Shown: piece after piece, positions 41,728-52,087 of the stretch | Position numbering within the stretch: position 1 is the stretch's first letter | How the letters are laid out: each line of letters starts with the position of its first letter | NCBI GenBank assembly: GCA_964644695.1 | Contig: CAZXWN010000010.1 | Location: forward strand, 26,208 to 90,207 | Origin: CAZXWN01 sp964644695 [NCBI: uncultured bacterium] | Lineage (GTDB): Bacteria > UBP4 > UBA4092 | Length of the DNA stretch: 64,000 nt | Direction of reading: 5' to 3' | The notes under the pieces: model-generated | Database searches by the model: none | What the model saw: the letters and a program-made list of their open reading frames with translations, nothing else | Told to the model about the DNA's origin: nothing | Made by a program: the position numbers and the translations under genes

Positions 41728-42795
41728 ATGACAATATATTTAATACTTATTATTGCGACAGCGTATCTTTTTGATTTTTACAATGGAATGAAAGATGCGG
41801 CAAATTCTGTTGCCACTATTGTATCAACCCGGGTCCTGAAACCCTGGCAAGCCGTCGTTTGGGCGGCTTTTTTTAATTTTGTAGCCGCATTTGGAGCTAT
41901 ATTTTTTGCCAAATTCTTTCCTTTTCTTCCCTTTTTAAAGCATATGTTTGGGCTTCATGTTGCAACTACCATTGGAAAAGGGATCGTTGATACCAGTATT
42001 GTAGACCCCACATTAATTTTTGCGGCATTAATCGGGGCTATATTATGGACCATGTATTGTTTGCATAACGGGCTGCCCATCAGTGTGTCTCATGCGCTGG
42101 TAGGAGGTTTTGTCGGAACGGCTTTGATTAAATCTGGTCCAAATGCGGTGGTTTATTCAGGTATTATCAAGACGGTCATTTTCATGATTGTGGCTCCTCT
42201 GATGGGTTTAGTCTTAGGATTGATTATCATGATAGCCGTTTACTGGCTGGCTCGAAAGCAACTCCCCTCTAAAATCGACAAACATTTCCGAAAATTACAG
42301 TTACTTTCCGCGGCGGCGTACAGTCTGGGACATGGAACCAATGATGCTCAGAAGACTATGGGTATCATTGCTGTGTTACTTTTCACTACACCAGGCACTT
42401 TTTATTATGCCCAATATCAACAGACGCATGATATTGCCATTCCGTTTTGGATCGTATTATCCTGCCATTTCATGATAGCCATGGGGACGATGTTTGGTGG
42501 ATGGCATGTTATTAAAACCCTTGGTCAAAAGGTTACTAAACTGCAACCGGTACATGGTTTTTGTGCGGAAACAGGCGGAGCGATCAGTTTGTTTGTTGCA
42601 TCAGCCGTGGGTGCTCCTGTCAGCACAACCCATATTATTACCGGTGCTATTTGCGGTGTTGGTGCAACTCAGAGGCTGAGTGCTGTTCGATGGGGAGTAG
42701 CCCGGTCTATTGTTATGGCGTGGATATTAACCATGCCTGCCGCAGCGATAATGTCTGCAATAACCTATTTCGTTTTCTCATTGTTCATCAAATAA
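41728..42795 (+). CDS. pit: PiT-family inorganic phosphate transporter
   Basis: A 355-residue membrane permease with about ten hydrophobic segments. The two PiT signature repeats are present: FDFYNGMKDAANSVATIVSTRVL in the first half and AYSLGHGTNDAQKTMGIIAVLL in the second, with HALVGGFVG and GAPVSTTHIITGAICGVGATQRL between and after. It moves metal-phosphate with protons or sodium ions at low affinity. It forms an operon with the DUF47 gene upstream and ends at a strong terminator. Confidence 0.93.
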   Translation: MTIYLILIIATAYLFDFYNGMKDAANSVATIVSTRVLKPWQAVVWAAFFNFVAAFGAIFFAKFFPFLPFLKHMFGLHVATTIGKGIVDTSIVDPTLIFAALIGAILWTMYCLHNGLPISVSHALVGGFVGTALIKSGPNAVVYSGIIKTVIFMIVAPLMGLVLGLIIMIAVYWLARKQLPSKIDKHFRKLQLLSAAAYSLGHGTNDAQKTMGIIAVLLFTTPGTFYYAQYQQTHDIAIPFWIVLSCHFMIAMGTMFGGWHVIKTLGQKVTKLQPVHGFCAETGGAISLFVASAVGAPVSTTHIITGAICGVGATQRLSAVRWGVARSIVMAWILTMPAAAIMSAITYFVFSLFIK

Positions 42796-42813
42796 CGATT
42801 ATTTGAACTTCAG

Positions 42814-42849
42814 ACCGTTCCAGTATTTCTTAATACTGGGGCGGTTTTT
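42814..42849 (+). terminator. Terminator of the phosphate transporter operon
   Basis: Fourteen-bp stem ACCGTTCCAGTATT / AATACTGGGGCGGT (two G-U pairs), TCTT loop, followed by T5. Confidence 0.92.
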
Positions 42850-43020
42850 ATATTTATAAGTTTTTGGGAACATTAATCTTCATTAAATCGTCAAATTAAA
42901 TGGCTTGGACTATGTATTTTTATTTTTCAGCATAGATAAAAGTATAATGAATAGGGAATAACAGGTTGATTCTTGCTCATCCCACCATAGAAAATGACAG
43001 TTCAATAAAGGTTTGTATTT

Positions 43021-44325
43021 ATGAGAAAACCAGTCATATTAGTCATTATCAGTCTTATTTTTTCGATATACAGTATTGCAATTGCAGGGAATACTGAAAC
43101 ACCTCCTCAGACACTCACAATATCGCAAGCGATTGATTATGCACTCAGTCATAACCGCGATGTAAAAATACAGGAAGCCGCTTATCGGGTAAGTCAGGCA
43201 CAAATTGCCAACACAAAATCAAACTGGTTGTTTCAGCTTGACTGGTCTGCCCAATATAATCAACTAGATAATGGGAATAATAAAGGTGGCCAGGCAAATA
43301 CAGTTTTGGAAGCAGACAAACCTATCCTGTCATTTGGAAAGTCCAAGTTTGATATTCAGAGGACCCAGATCCAATCGGATCGTGAGTTGATTGCTCTTGA
43401 AAAGACACGGCAGGATATTACTTATCAAGCTACGGTAGCCTTTTTTAATGTTTTATATCAAAATGAGCTGGTCAAAGTAAATGATGCGGCTGTTTTAAGC
43501 GCCAAAGAGCATTTGGAAAGCGCTGAATTAAGGTTAAAGCAGGGAGTCAACACTAAGTTTGATGTTACCCGTTCCAAGGTTGATTTAGCCAACCGCCAGA
43601 TGGACTTAATCAGTGCGCAAAATATGGCGGAGAAAGCCAGGCAATCTTTTAATCAACTGCTTTTTGTAAATCCCTCCGACAATATTAAATTGGTGGGAGA
43701 CCTGACATATCAAGAATATCGGCCCGTAATGGATGAATTATGGGCGCTTACTTTAAAACATCGTCCGCAAATATTAGATAAACAACAGGCTATAGAACAA
43801 AATACGGCCTGGCTAAATTATCAGAAAGCGGTTTATTATCCGACTTTATCTCTGGGTGGGAAATATACGTTGGAATACACCGATTATTCTGGGGCAGATG
43901 GGAAAGAGTCAGATCAATGGTCTGCTTACCTGAAAGTCACCTCCCCCCTACTGGATGGCGGCAAACGAAAGAGCCAAATCCAGGCTGCGAAGATTACTCT
44001 TGAACAGGCCCAGTATGATCTGGAACAGGAAAAACTGGCCGCCAGAACGGAACTGGAACAGACTGTCCTGGACCTCACGAAACGAGAAGAAATGGTGAAA
44101 ACCAGTAAGGCAACTATTGAGCTGGCGGAACTATCTCTCAGCATGGCACAACTAAGCTATGAAAATGGTAAGGGAACAACATTAGATGTTACTGATGCGG
44201 AGTTGTCGTTAAGAACAGCAAGAATCAATCAAGCGAAGGCAATTAATGATTATTTGGCTTCTCTGGCACAGTTGAAAAAAGTCACAGGCTCTGATTTGCC
44301 GGGTGAGGAGAAACTCTTTCAATGA
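43021..44325 (+). CDS. TolC-family outer-membrane efflux protein
   Basis: 434 residues. A signal peptide (about 1-23, ending SIAIAG) is followed by the two OEP repeats of long heptad helices (ISQAIDYALSHNRDVKIQEAAYRVSQAQIANTKS; later TLDVTDAELSLRTARINQAKAINDYLASLAQLKKVTG). It is the outer-membrane channel of a tripartite pump. The stop overlaps the next start by four bases (ATGA), and adaptor and RND pump genes follow in order, so the whole pump is made from one transcript. A TATAAT lies at about 42949 with no clear -35. Confidence 0.92.
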   Translation: MRKPVILVIISLIFSIYSIAIAGNTETPPQTLTISQAIDYALSHNRDVKIQEAAYRVSQAQIANTKSNWLFQLDWSAQYNQLDNGNNKGGQANTVLEADKPILSFGKSKFDIQRTQIQSDRELIALEKTRQDITYQATVAFFNVLYQNELVKVNDAAVLSAKEHLESAELRLKQGVNTKFDVTRSKVDLANRQMDLISAQNMAEKARQSFNQLLFVNPSDNIKLVGDLTYQEYRPVMDELWALTLKHRPQILDKQQAIEQNTAWLNYQKAVYYPTLSLGGKYTLEYTDYSGADGKESDQWSAYLKVTSPLLDGGKRKSQIQAAKITLEQAQYDLEQEKLAARTELEQTVLDLTKREEMVKTSKATIELAELSLSMAQLSYENGKGTTLDVTDAELSLRTARINQAKAINDYLASLAQLKKVTGSDLPGEEKLFQ

Positions 44326-45518
44326 AAAAATATATTATCTGGTTGTTAGTCATTATGCTGCTTGTTATGGCAGGATGCAGTTCTTCCGAAAAAGATAAGG
44401 GGAAAAAGAAAGACCGTATGGTACAGGTGAAAGTTGGGCAAGCCAGCTTGAAGAATGTTCCCCTAACTATTAAGCAGATTGGAATTGTTGAAGCGTATTC
44501 TACTGTTTCAGTTATCAGTCAGGCATCTGGCAGTATCCTGCAGGTTTATTTCAAAGAAGGACAAAATGTTCGGAAGGGTGAGCCCTTATTTAAGATTGAT
44601 TCCAGAGCTTACGATCTGGATACCCGACTGGCAGAAGCCAATGTCGATAAAGCACTGACTCAGATAAAACAGGCAGAATCACAATTACTGAAAGACCAGG
44701 CCTTATTGAAAAATGCCATAACCCAGGTAAATCGATACAAAATGTTATTAGACAGGGGAGTGGTGACTCAGGAAGATTTTGATAATCTCCAAACCACTCA
44801 GGAAACACTGGAAGCTTCTGTTCAGACAGACAAAATTGTTATTCAAACAAATCGAGATTTAATGAGAGTAGCCCAGGAACAACTGGCCAGCTCTCGCTTA
44901 CAGCAAAGTTATACGGTTATTCGGTCACCGTTAACCGGACAGACCGGAAATTTGCTGGTGGATGCCGGTAATGTTATCAAGGCAAATGATCGCCCGTTGG
45001 TCAGTATCCATCAAATTCAACCTATCTATGTCACTTTTAATGTGCCGGAAAAAGATCTTGCCCAGATTATGTTGTTTAAGTCAAAAGGTACGTTAGCAGT
45101 CCATGCCTATGTGGATGATAATGTAAATCCAGAAGTTGGAACATTGGTGTTTATTGATCATGCCATCAATTCTGCAACCGGTACTGTCACGCTCAAGGCG
45201 AAGTTTGACAATGCGTCACACAGGCTTATTCCCGGTCAATTTGTAAACGTTGTCATGACACTGACCGTTCAGAATAATTGTGTGGTTGTGCCTTCGGCAG
45301 CAATTGCCATTGGGCAGGAGGGGCCGTATGTGTTTATTGTGAAGCCTGACCAGACGGTTGAATACAGAGTAGTCAGTGTGAACAGGACGGATGGGGCTGA
45401 TACGATTGTGGACCGAGGTGTTCAAGCGGGTGATGTTGTTGTCACGGACGGTCAATTAAAGTTGAGTGATGGCAGCAAGATCAAGACAGGAAAATCTACG
45501 GATAAAGCAGGTCGCTGA
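44322..45518 (+). CDS. RND efflux periplasmic adaptor (membrane fusion protein), lipoprotein
   Basis: 398 residues. A lipoprotein signal with lipobox VMAGC (Cys at about 19) anchors it to the inner membrane. The adaptor pattern is clear: a beta-barrel/lipoyl half (VISQASGSILQVYFKEGQNVRKGEPLFKIDSRAYD), a coiled-coil hairpin (about 100-190), the second lipoyl half (YTVIRSPLTGQTGNLLVDAGNVIKA), and a beta-barrel ending in VVTDGQLKLSDGSKI. It joins the pump to the TolC-type channel. It overlaps the tolC-like gene by 4 bp and is 2 bp from the pump gene. Confidence 0.93.
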   Translation: MKKYIIWLLVIMLLVMAGCSSSEKDKGKKKDRMVQVKVGQASLKNVPLTIKQIGIVEAYSTVSVISQASGSILQVYFKEGQNVRKGEPLFKIDSRAYDLDTRLAEANVDKALTQIKQAESQLLKDQALLKNAITQVNRYKMLLDRGVVTQEDFDNLQTTQETLEASVQTDKIVIQTNRDLMRVAQEQLASSRLQQSYTVIRSPLTGQTGNLLVDAGNVIKANDRPLVSIHQIQPIYVTFNVPEKDLAQIMLFKSKGTLAVHAYVDDNVNPEVGTLVFIDHAINSATGTVTLKAKFDNASHRLIPGQFVNVVMTLTVQNNCVVVPSAAIAIGQEGPYVFIVKPDQTVEYRVVSVNRTDGADTIVDRGVQAGDVVVTDGQLKLSDGSKIKTGKSTDKAGR

Positions 45519-45520
45519 GT

Positions 45521-48500
45521 ATGAATTTATCAGAAATATTTATCCGTCGTCCCATTGCAACAACTCTTATCATGCTGGGGATTTTAGTTTTTGGCATCAT
45601 GGGATACAGGCTTTTGCCGGTCAGTGATTTACCGAATGTGGATTTTCCTACGATTCAGGTTTCTGCCAATTTATCCGGTGCCAGTCCGGAGACCATGGCT
45701 TCATCGGTTGCCACCCCGTTGGAAAAACAATTTTCAACCATTGCTGGCCTGGACAGTATGAACTCTGTGAATACTCAGGGTTCCAGTCAGATCACACTTC
45801 AATTTGACCTAAACAGAGATATTGATGCAGCGGCTCAGGATGTTCAATCGGCTATTGCTAAGGTTCAACGGCAGTTGCCTACGGATATGACTTCTCCCCC
45901 CTCATATCAGAAAGTCGATCCTTCTGCGTCCCCGGTGTTACTGCTTTCTTTAACTTCACCTCAGGTCAGTTTATACCAACTGGATGAGTATGCTGAGTCT
46001 TTAATGGCACAGCGGATCTCCATGGTAAAAGGTGTTGCGCAAGTTTCTGTTTATGGGTCACAGAAATATGCTGTCCGTATTCGATTAAATCCACAGAAAC
46101 TGGTTGCTAAGGGAATTGGAATTGAAGAGGTTTCCACATCCATTAAAAACAGTAATGTGAACCTTCCTTCCGGTGTTATGTATGGTAAAGATAGAACAAT
46201 GACTCTGGAGGCCAATGGACAGCTGTTTAAGGCGGATGATTACAAGAGTTTGATTGTAGCCTACCAGAACGGATCACCGGTCAGGCTTGAAGAACTGGCA
46301 AACGTATATGACAGTGTTGAGAATGATAAATCAGCGGCATGGCTGGGTGATCAGCGGGCTATGGTTTTGGCAATCCAGAAACAGCCGGGAACTAATACGG
46401 TTGAAGTTGTTGAATCTATCCGGGCGCTGATACCGTCATTCCAGGAACAGTTACCAGCCTCTGTGAAATTGGGTGTTTTATATGACCGGTCTCAGCCTAT
46501 CAAAGAGTCAGTCCATGATGTTAAATTTACTTTAGTTCTGACAATTTGTCTGGTTATTTTGGTCATTTTCCTGTTTCTGAAAAACATTTCCGCAACAATA
46601 ATTCCGAGTTTAGCATTACCCATGTCCATATCCGGTACTTTTGCGGTTATGTACTTGATGGGGTATAACCTGGATAACCTGTCACTGATGGCCATAACGC
46701 TTTCGGTGGGCTTTGTGGTGGATGATGCCATTGTCATGCTTGAGAACATTGTTCGTCATATGGAACAGGGTGAGGATGTCCATACGGCGGCATTGACCGG
46801 GTCAAAGGAGATTGGATTTACCATTCTATCCATGACTCTTTCGCTGGCGGCGGTTTTTATTCCCGTTCTTTTTATGGGAGGTATTGTCGGGCGGTTATTT
46901 CAGGAGTTTGCCGTAACCATTGCCGCTGCTATTTTGGTATCGGGATTTATCTCGTTAACACTAACGCCCATGTTGTGCAGCCGTTTCCTGAAACCGGAGG
47001 CGGAACGAAGACATGGTTTAGTTTATAAGGTAACGGAAGCGGGTTTTCAGGGATTCTTAAATCTTTATGATGTGACTTTGAAGTGGGTATTGAAACACAA
47101 ATTTTTGGTATTACTTCAATCGTTTGTGTTATTTGGAATAACCATCTGGCTGTTTATGATTGTTCCAAAAGGATTTATTCCCAGCCAGGATAACGGCCAA
47201 ATTCAAGGTAGCACAGAAGCTGCTCAGGGTATCTCATTTGACGCCATGGTAAAGAATCAAAAGGCAGTTGTGGAGATTATTAAGAAAAATCCTAATGTAG
47301 ATGATTTTATGTCATCGGTAGGCTCTAAGGGTACAGGGATGTTAAACATCCGACTGAAACCCAGAGATGTAAGGAAAGACACTCCGGAACAAGTCATTGA
47401 ACAATTACGTCCTAAACTGGAAGCTATCCCCGGAATCAAAGTCTTCCTCCGAAATCCACCCGCCATCAATCTAGGGGGACGGTCTGCCAACAGTCTTTAT
47501 CAGCTGACCCTTCAAACGCCTGATACAGATGAGCTATATCGTGAGGCGTCTGCGCTGGAATTCCGATTAAAAGAAATGAATAATTTACAGGATGTGAGCA
47601 GTAATCTGCAATTAAAAAATCCACAAATAACCATTGATATTGACAGGGATAAAGCTGCCGCGTTGGGAGTTTCTCCCCGTAAGATTGAAGAAACCCTTTA
47701 TTATATGTATGGGTCGCGTCAGGTCTCGACTATCTATGCGCCTAATAACGATTATTCAGTCATTATGGAATTAGACCCTGAATACCAATCCGATATTGGT
47801 GCTTTGACCTGGCTTCATATTCTTTCAGACTCAGGGAAAATGGTTCCTCTGAGTGCCGTAGCAAAGTACAGTAATACGGTAGGACCGTTATCCGTGAATC
47901 ATTCCGGACAAATCCCATCGGTTACCCTGTCATTTAACATTAAGTCGGGTGTATCGTTAAGTGAAGCTTTGGACGAAGTTGATAAAGTGACCGGGGAAAC
48001 TTTACCCTCAACGGTTCAGTATAGTTTCCAGGGAACAGCCCAGGCGTTCCAGACTTCCATGAAGGGTATGGGGGTGTTATTGATAATGGCTGTGCTGGTC
48101 ATCTATATGATTTTAGGCATATTATATGAGAGCTTTGTTCACCCTGTGACTATCTTGTCTGGACTTCCTTCGGCGGGATTAGGGGCATTGCTCACATTAC
48201 TGCTCTTTAAGACAGATCTGAACATCTATGCTTTTGTAGGTATTATCATGTTGGTTGGATTGGTAAAGAAGAATGCCATTATGATGATCGACTTTGCATT
48301 AGATGCTCAGAGAAAAGACCATAAGTCTCCAGAAGAATCTATCTATCAGGGTTGTTTGGTTCGATTCAGACCTATCATGATGACCACTATGGCGGCATTG
48401 ATGGGAACCCTGCCTATTGCTTTAGGCTTGGGTGCTGGTGCTGAATCCCGGCGTCCTTTGGGGTTGGCGGTAGTAGGTGGTTTAATGGTGTCGCAACTGC

Positions 48501-48583
48501 TGACACTGTATATCACTCCCGTTTATTTCATCTATTTGGACAGGGCCCGAATCTGGATGGGGAAATACATTAAACGAAAATAA
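45521..48583 (+). CDS. RND-family multidrug efflux pump, HAE-1 type
   Basis: A 1020-residue inner-membrane proton-driven pump with 12 membrane segments and two large periplasmic loops. MNLSEIFIRRPIATTLIMLGILVFG is the standard HAE start. The proton-relay aspartates in membrane segment 4 are present (SVGFVVDDAIVMLENI). MTLSLAAVFIPVLFMGGIVGRLFQEF and the later GLVKKNAIMMIDFALDAQR and RFRPIMMTTMAALMGTLPIALGLGAG are family landmarks. It is closest in look to the MdtB/C or AcrB-like group; the substrate range cannot be read. It ends the operon. Confidence 0.95.
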   Translation: MNLSEIFIRRPIATTLIMLGILVFGIMGYRLLPVSDLPNVDFPTIQVSANLSGASPETMASSVATPLEKQFSTIAGLDSMNSVNTQGSSQITLQFDLNRDIDAAAQDVQSAIAKVQRQLPTDMTSPPSYQKVDPSASPVLLLSLTSPQVSLYQLDEYAESLMAQRISMVKGVAQVSVYGSQKYAVRIRLNPQKLVAKGIGIEEVSTSIKNSNVNLPSGVMYGKDRTMTLEANGQLFKADDYKSLIVAYQNGSPVRLEELANVYDSVENDKSAAWLGDQRAMVLAIQKQPGTNTVEVVESIRALIPSFQEQLPASVKLGVLYDRSQPIKESVHDVKFTLVLTICLVILVIFLFLKNISATIIPSLALPMSISGTFAVMYLMGYNLDNLSLMAITLSVGFVVDDAIVMLENIVRHMEQGEDVHTAALTGSKEIGFTILSMTLSLAAVFIPVLFMGGIVGRLFQEFAVTIAAAILVSGFISLTLTPMLCSRFLKPEAERRHGLVYKVTEAGFQGFLNLYDVTLKWVLKHKFLVLLQSFVLFGITIWLFMIVPKGFIPSQDNGQIQGSTEAAQGISFDAMVKNQKAVVEIIKKNPNVDDFMSSVGSKGTGMLNIRLKPRDVRKDTPEQVIEQLRPKLEAIPGIKVFLRNPPAINLGGRSANSLYQLTLQTPDTDELYREASALEFRLKEMNNLQDVSSNLQLKNPQITIDIDRDKAAALGVSPRKIEETLYYMYGSRQVSTIYAPNNDYSVIMELDPEYQSDIGALTWLHILSDSGKMVPLSAVAKYSNTVGPLSVNHSGQIPSVTLSFNIKSGVSLSEALDEVDKVTGETLPSTVQYSFQGTAQAFQTSMKGMGVLLIMAVLVIYMILGILYESFVHPVTILSGLPSAGLGALLTLLLFKTDLNIYAFVGIIMLVGLVKKNAIMMIDFALDAQRKDHKSPEESIYQGCLVRFRPIMMTTMAALMGTLPIALGLGAGAESRRPLGLAVVGGLMVSQLLTLYITPVYFIYLDRARIWMGKYIKRK

Positions 48584-48606
48584 TTAACCAAAAACTAAAT
48601 ATATAT

Positions 48607-48646
48607 TCCGTCCCACCTGAATTTGATACTGGGACGGATTTTTTTT
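48607..48646 (+). terminator. Terminator of the efflux operon
   Basis: Perfect 9-bp stem TCCGTCCCA / TGGGACGGA with a 14-base loop and eight T. Confidence 0.92.
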
Positions 48647-48734
48647 GTTGGACGAATGAGATTGAAAACATTAGAATTTTCAAAGATTTATATATAACTT
48701 TATAAAGGTGTAATGAAAGGAGATATACAGGGTT

Positions 48735-50495
48735 ATGCAATTACTTGATTGGTCCATAATTGGACTGTATTTTATTTTAAGTGCGGCAATTGGGATTTAC
48801 TATGCCAAGCGGGCAGGGTCCAGCACTCAGGAGTTTTTCCTGTCAGGGCGAAATCTACCCTGGTGGCTTGCTGGAACAACGATGGTAGCGACTACTTTTG
48901 CGGCGGATACTCCCCTGGCTGTTACCGAATTAGTCCGGAAAAATGGTATTGCTGGAAACTGGCTGTGGTGGAACGCCTTATTTGGAGGGATGCTGACAGT
49001 TTTCTTCTTTGCTCGGTTATGGCGGCGTGCCGGTATTATGACGGATGTGGAATTTGTAGAAATCCGATATTCTGGAAAACCCGCGGCATTTCTTCGGGGA
49101 TTCAGGGCACTGTATCTCGGTATTCTGATGAACTGTGTCGTTCTTGGATGGGTGAATCTGGCAATGGCCTCTATTTTGGAAGGGATGTTTGGAATTCCAA
49201 AACAAGATGTGTATTTTTATGTAGGTGCTGCATTAATTATTACGGCGATATATTCTGCCATTTCCGGATTATGGGGAGTCTCTGTAACAGACGCTTTCCA
49301 GTTCTGTCTGGCAATGGGGGGATGCATTATCCTGGCAGTAATCGTTGTGACTAATCCAGCGATTGGCGGATTATCGGGGCTGGTCAGTAAACTCCAAGTA
49401 TCACACCCAGGCGTTTTGAAGTTCACCCCCATCGTAGGTCAGGGGAACGGTTCTTTTGCGCAGCCGGGAATGCTGGCGATTACTTTTAGTACCTTCTTTG
49501 CCTGGGTGGCGATTCAGTGGTGGTCTTCCTGGTATCCTGGTGCGGAACCCGGTGGCGGTGGATATATTGCCCAGCGGATGATGTCTGCCAAGGATGAAAA
49601 ACACTCATTGTTTGCTACCTTGTGGTTTCAAATAGCTCATTACTGTGTTCGTCCCTGGCCATGGATCCTGGTGGCATTGGCATCATTGATATTCTATCCG
49701 CAGTTACCGGATGACCGAATGGGTTTTGTTTATGCCATGCGAGATCATCTTCCTGTCGGATTAAAGGGTGTATTGGTTGCGGCATTCTTTGCGGCTTATA
49801 TGTCCACTATTGCGACTCAGCTCAACTGGGGTGCTTCGTATATCGTAAATGATTTTTATAAGCGGTTCTTTGATAAATCAAATGATGAGAAGAAGGCTGT
49901 CTGGGTTTCACGAGCAGCGACTTTATTTTTGATGGGCATCTCCCTGGTCATTATGCCGTTTATGGATTCAATCAGTGGCGCATGGAACTTCCTGCTGGGT
50001 GCTTCTGCCGGAATCGGAATGGTGTTGATTCTCCGCTGGTTCTGGTGGCGTATCAATGCCTGGAGTGAAATCACCGCCATGATTGTCCCCTTGTTTGTGT
50101 ATGCCTGGACACAAAACAGGAATATCAGTGCTCCAGAAAATCTGTATTATATTGTTCCCATCACTACTGTGTGTTGGTTGATTGTGACTTATCTGACGAA
50201 ACCTTCTGATAACCAGAAGTTGATAGAGTTTTATACTCAGGTCCATCCGGGAGGGATTGGCTGGAAACCTATTGCAAAACAACTGCCTCAAGTCAAAGGT
50301 GATACAGGATATCCGGGACTTTTTGCCTGCTGGATTTCCGGAATAGTAATGGTCTATTCCGTGTTATTCGGAGTAGGTTATCTGATATTAGGAAACAGCC
50401 TGTATGGAATGATTGCTTTGGCGGTCAGCCTGGTTTCCGCATCCGTGATATATACAGTACTTTCAAAACGAGGATTTGAATCTTTAGTGAAATAG
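48735..50495 (+). CDS. Sodium:solute symporter family (SSS) permease
   Basis: 586 residues with about 14 hydrophobic segments. The SSS landmarks are the start YFILSAAIGIYYAKRAGSSTQEFFLSGRNLPWWLAGTTMVATTFAADTPLAVTE, then GLWGVSVTDAFQF and AAFFAAYMSTIATQLNWGASYIVNDFYKRF. It imports a sugar or other solute with Na+. Position among glycan-active secreted proteins suggests a sugar, by inference. AAAGGAGA lies upstream of the ATG. It converges on the 487-residue permease gene with a shared terminator. Confidence 0.9.
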   Translation: MQLLDWSIIGLYFILSAAIGIYYAKRAGSSTQEFFLSGRNLPWWLAGTTMVATTFAADTPLAVTELVRKNGIAGNWLWWNALFGGMLTVFFFARLWRRAGIMTDVEFVEIRYSGKPAAFLRGFRALYLGILMNCVVLGWVNLAMASILEGMFGIPKQDVYFYVGAALIITAIYSAISGLWGVSVTDAFQFCLAMGGCIILAVIVVTNPAIGGLSGLVSKLQVSHPGVLKFTPIVGQGNGSFAQPGMLAITFSTFFAWVAIQWWSSWYPGAEPGGGGYIAQRMMSAKDEKHSLFATLWFQIAHYCVRPWPWILVALASLIFYPQLPDDRMGFVYAMRDHLPVGLKGVLVAAFFAAYMSTIATQLNWGASYIVNDFYKRFFDKSNDEKKAVWVSRAATLFLMGISLVIMPFMDSISGAWNFLLGASAGIGMVLILRWFWWRINAWSEITAMIVPLFVYAWTQNRNISAPENLYYIVPITTVCWLIVTYLTKPSDNQKLIEFYTQVHPGGIGWKPIAKQLPQVKGDTGYPGLFACWISGIVMVYSVLFGVGYLILGNSLYGMIALAVSLVSASVIYTVLSKRGFESLVK

Positions 50496-50520
50496 TAACT
50501 ATCAAATCATCTATGAAATA

Positions 50521-50552
50521 TAAAAGCCGGGTTCAAATGAACCCGGCTTTTT
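50521..50552. terminator. Bidirectional terminator between two permease genes
   Basis: Perfect 12-bp stem AAAGCCGGGTTC / GAACCCGGCTTT, loop AAAT, T5 on the plus side and T4 on the minus side. Confidence 0.93.
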
Positions 50553-50571
50553 GTATGAGACAGAGATAATC

Positions 50572-52035
50572 TTACAGGTAAGAATAGGCGGCGATGACTA
50601 ATCCAAGCATCGCTAACACCCAGATGTAAGCAATCAGTTTTTTAGTAATGCTGATGACATCAATTCCAAGGTAACCGGCAATCCAGACATTATGGGTATT
50701 CGTTGGATCACAGACACCCTGGATAGCACCCACAGATACCAGCATGGCCATGATGGCTTGTGGTGGGAGTTTTCCGGTGGCTAGCATGATACCCGCCAGA
50801 CCTGAACCCATTCCCCAGACATTCAGTGGACCCCGATATAATGCCAATGGCGCAAATAAGGTGAAAGTTACAATATAGGCAATCGGTGTCGTTGGGATGA
50901 TTCCTTCCAACAAAGGTTTCAGATACATGGAAACTTCGGGGAGAGTAACCGCTTTGAGTAACATACCAATGCCAATCATGAGCAGGACGGCAGGCATGAC
51001 AGATTCCGCCCCTTCAAAAAGGGATTGGCTGAATATTTTGACCTGATTCTTTTCCCAGGTGAAGATAAGACCCCAAATCAAACCACCAATGAATGAGGGG
51101 AAGGGAGACCATCCTAATACTAAAATCAGGAACAGAGGAATCAGGGGGGTCAGGATACCCAGGAAGTTTATTTTTCTGGCGGGAGCCGCTTCATTATCAC
51201 TTGGAGCTGGCGCGGCCCAGTATCGGCCCATAGACCCGAACTTCACATTAATGATGATATAAACAATCCCTATCGCGAGATATAACAGAGCCATCTTAAC
51301 AGCAAATCCGCCCGTTACATCCGTCGGGACACCCAGAGCATCTTTATAGAATACCCAGGCCTGGGGATTCAATGAACCGCCGGTACACAGACCAATCAAC
51401 ATGACGCCTGCGGCAACATGCGCTGGAACACCCAGAGATAACATGATGGGAAAGATGATAGACCCAATCATGATGATGGCACCTAATCCACCCAGAGTAA
51501 TAAATAACAAGGCACAGACCAACAATAAGACGGTAGAGACGATGATAGGTTTATCACCTGCGAGTTCAGCTGCCACCCGGATGACCGCTTCTGCAATCCC
51601 CTTCTTGCGGACAAAGATTGCCAGCATACCGCCGAAGAAAGCCAGAGTATAGGCTTCATGTAACCGTAATGAACCTTCATAGAGAACGACTTTCAGGAGA
51701 TTCGAACCGGCCAGAGTATCTCTCAGATAGAACCATGGATTGAATTTTGCCTTGAAGGCCGCCCACTTGGCTGTTATAACACCAATCATATTTCCTTTTT
51801 GCTGTTCGACCTGAGTGTAAGCCTGCCATTGCTGGGAGATGGTGACGGACTCCACTTTGGCAGCAGCATATTTACTATTGATATCCTGCCAGGGAATATT
51901 GGGGATCCCGGCGACAACGGTGAAAGCAATCGCCATGATCGGTAGAGCCAGCAACGCTGAGATTTTGTTGAGGTACATTAGAATCATCATCACCAGGAAG
52001 ATTCCAATGAGTATTGAACCCATCATTATTTCCAT
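50572..52035 (-). CDS. Ion-transporter (IT) superfamily permease, citrate/gluconate-transporter-like
   Basis: A 487-residue membrane protein with about 12 hydrophobic segments. The two-fold layout with a soluble insertion after segment 2 (about 50-110: WQDINSKYAAAKVESVTISQQWQAYTQVEQQKGN), LLVCALLFITLGGLGAIIMIGSIIFPIMLSLGV, GGSLNPQAWVFYKDALG and the second-half VGAIQGVCDPTNTHNVWIAGYLG, with Asn/Pro hairpins, fits the CitMHS/GntP-like IT group. The substrate is probably an organic or sugar acid. It starts 52 bp after the glycosidase-like gene and may be cotranscribed with it. Confidence 0.7.
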   Translation of the reverse strand: MEIMMGSILIGIFLVMMILMYLNKISALLALPIMAIAFTVVAGIPNIPWQDINSKYAAAKVESVTISQQWQAYTQVEQQKGNMIGVITAKWAAFKAKFNPWFYLRDTLAGSNLLKVVLYEGSLRLHEAYTLAFFGGMLAIFVRKKGIAEAVIRVAAELAGDKPIIVSTVLLLVCALLFITLGGLGAIIMIGSIIFPIMLSLGVPAHVAAGVMLIGLCTGGSLNPQAWVFYKDALGVPTDVTGGFAVKMALLYLAIGIVYIIINVKFGSMGRYWAAPAPSDNEAAPARKINFLGILTPLIPLFLILVLGWSPFPSFIGGLIWGLIFTWEKNQVKIFSQSLFEGAESVMPAVLLMIGIGMLLKAVTLPEVSMYLKPLLEGIIPTTPIAYIVTFTLFAPLALYRGPLNVWGMGSGLAGIMLATGKLPPQAIMAMLVSVGAIQGVCDPTNTHNVWIAGYLGIDVISITKKLIAYIWVLAMLGLVIAAYSYL

Positions 52036-52087
52036 AAAACGGTAGTTCTCCTTGTATGTAGAAAGATGAATAAAGACTAAATTGTTA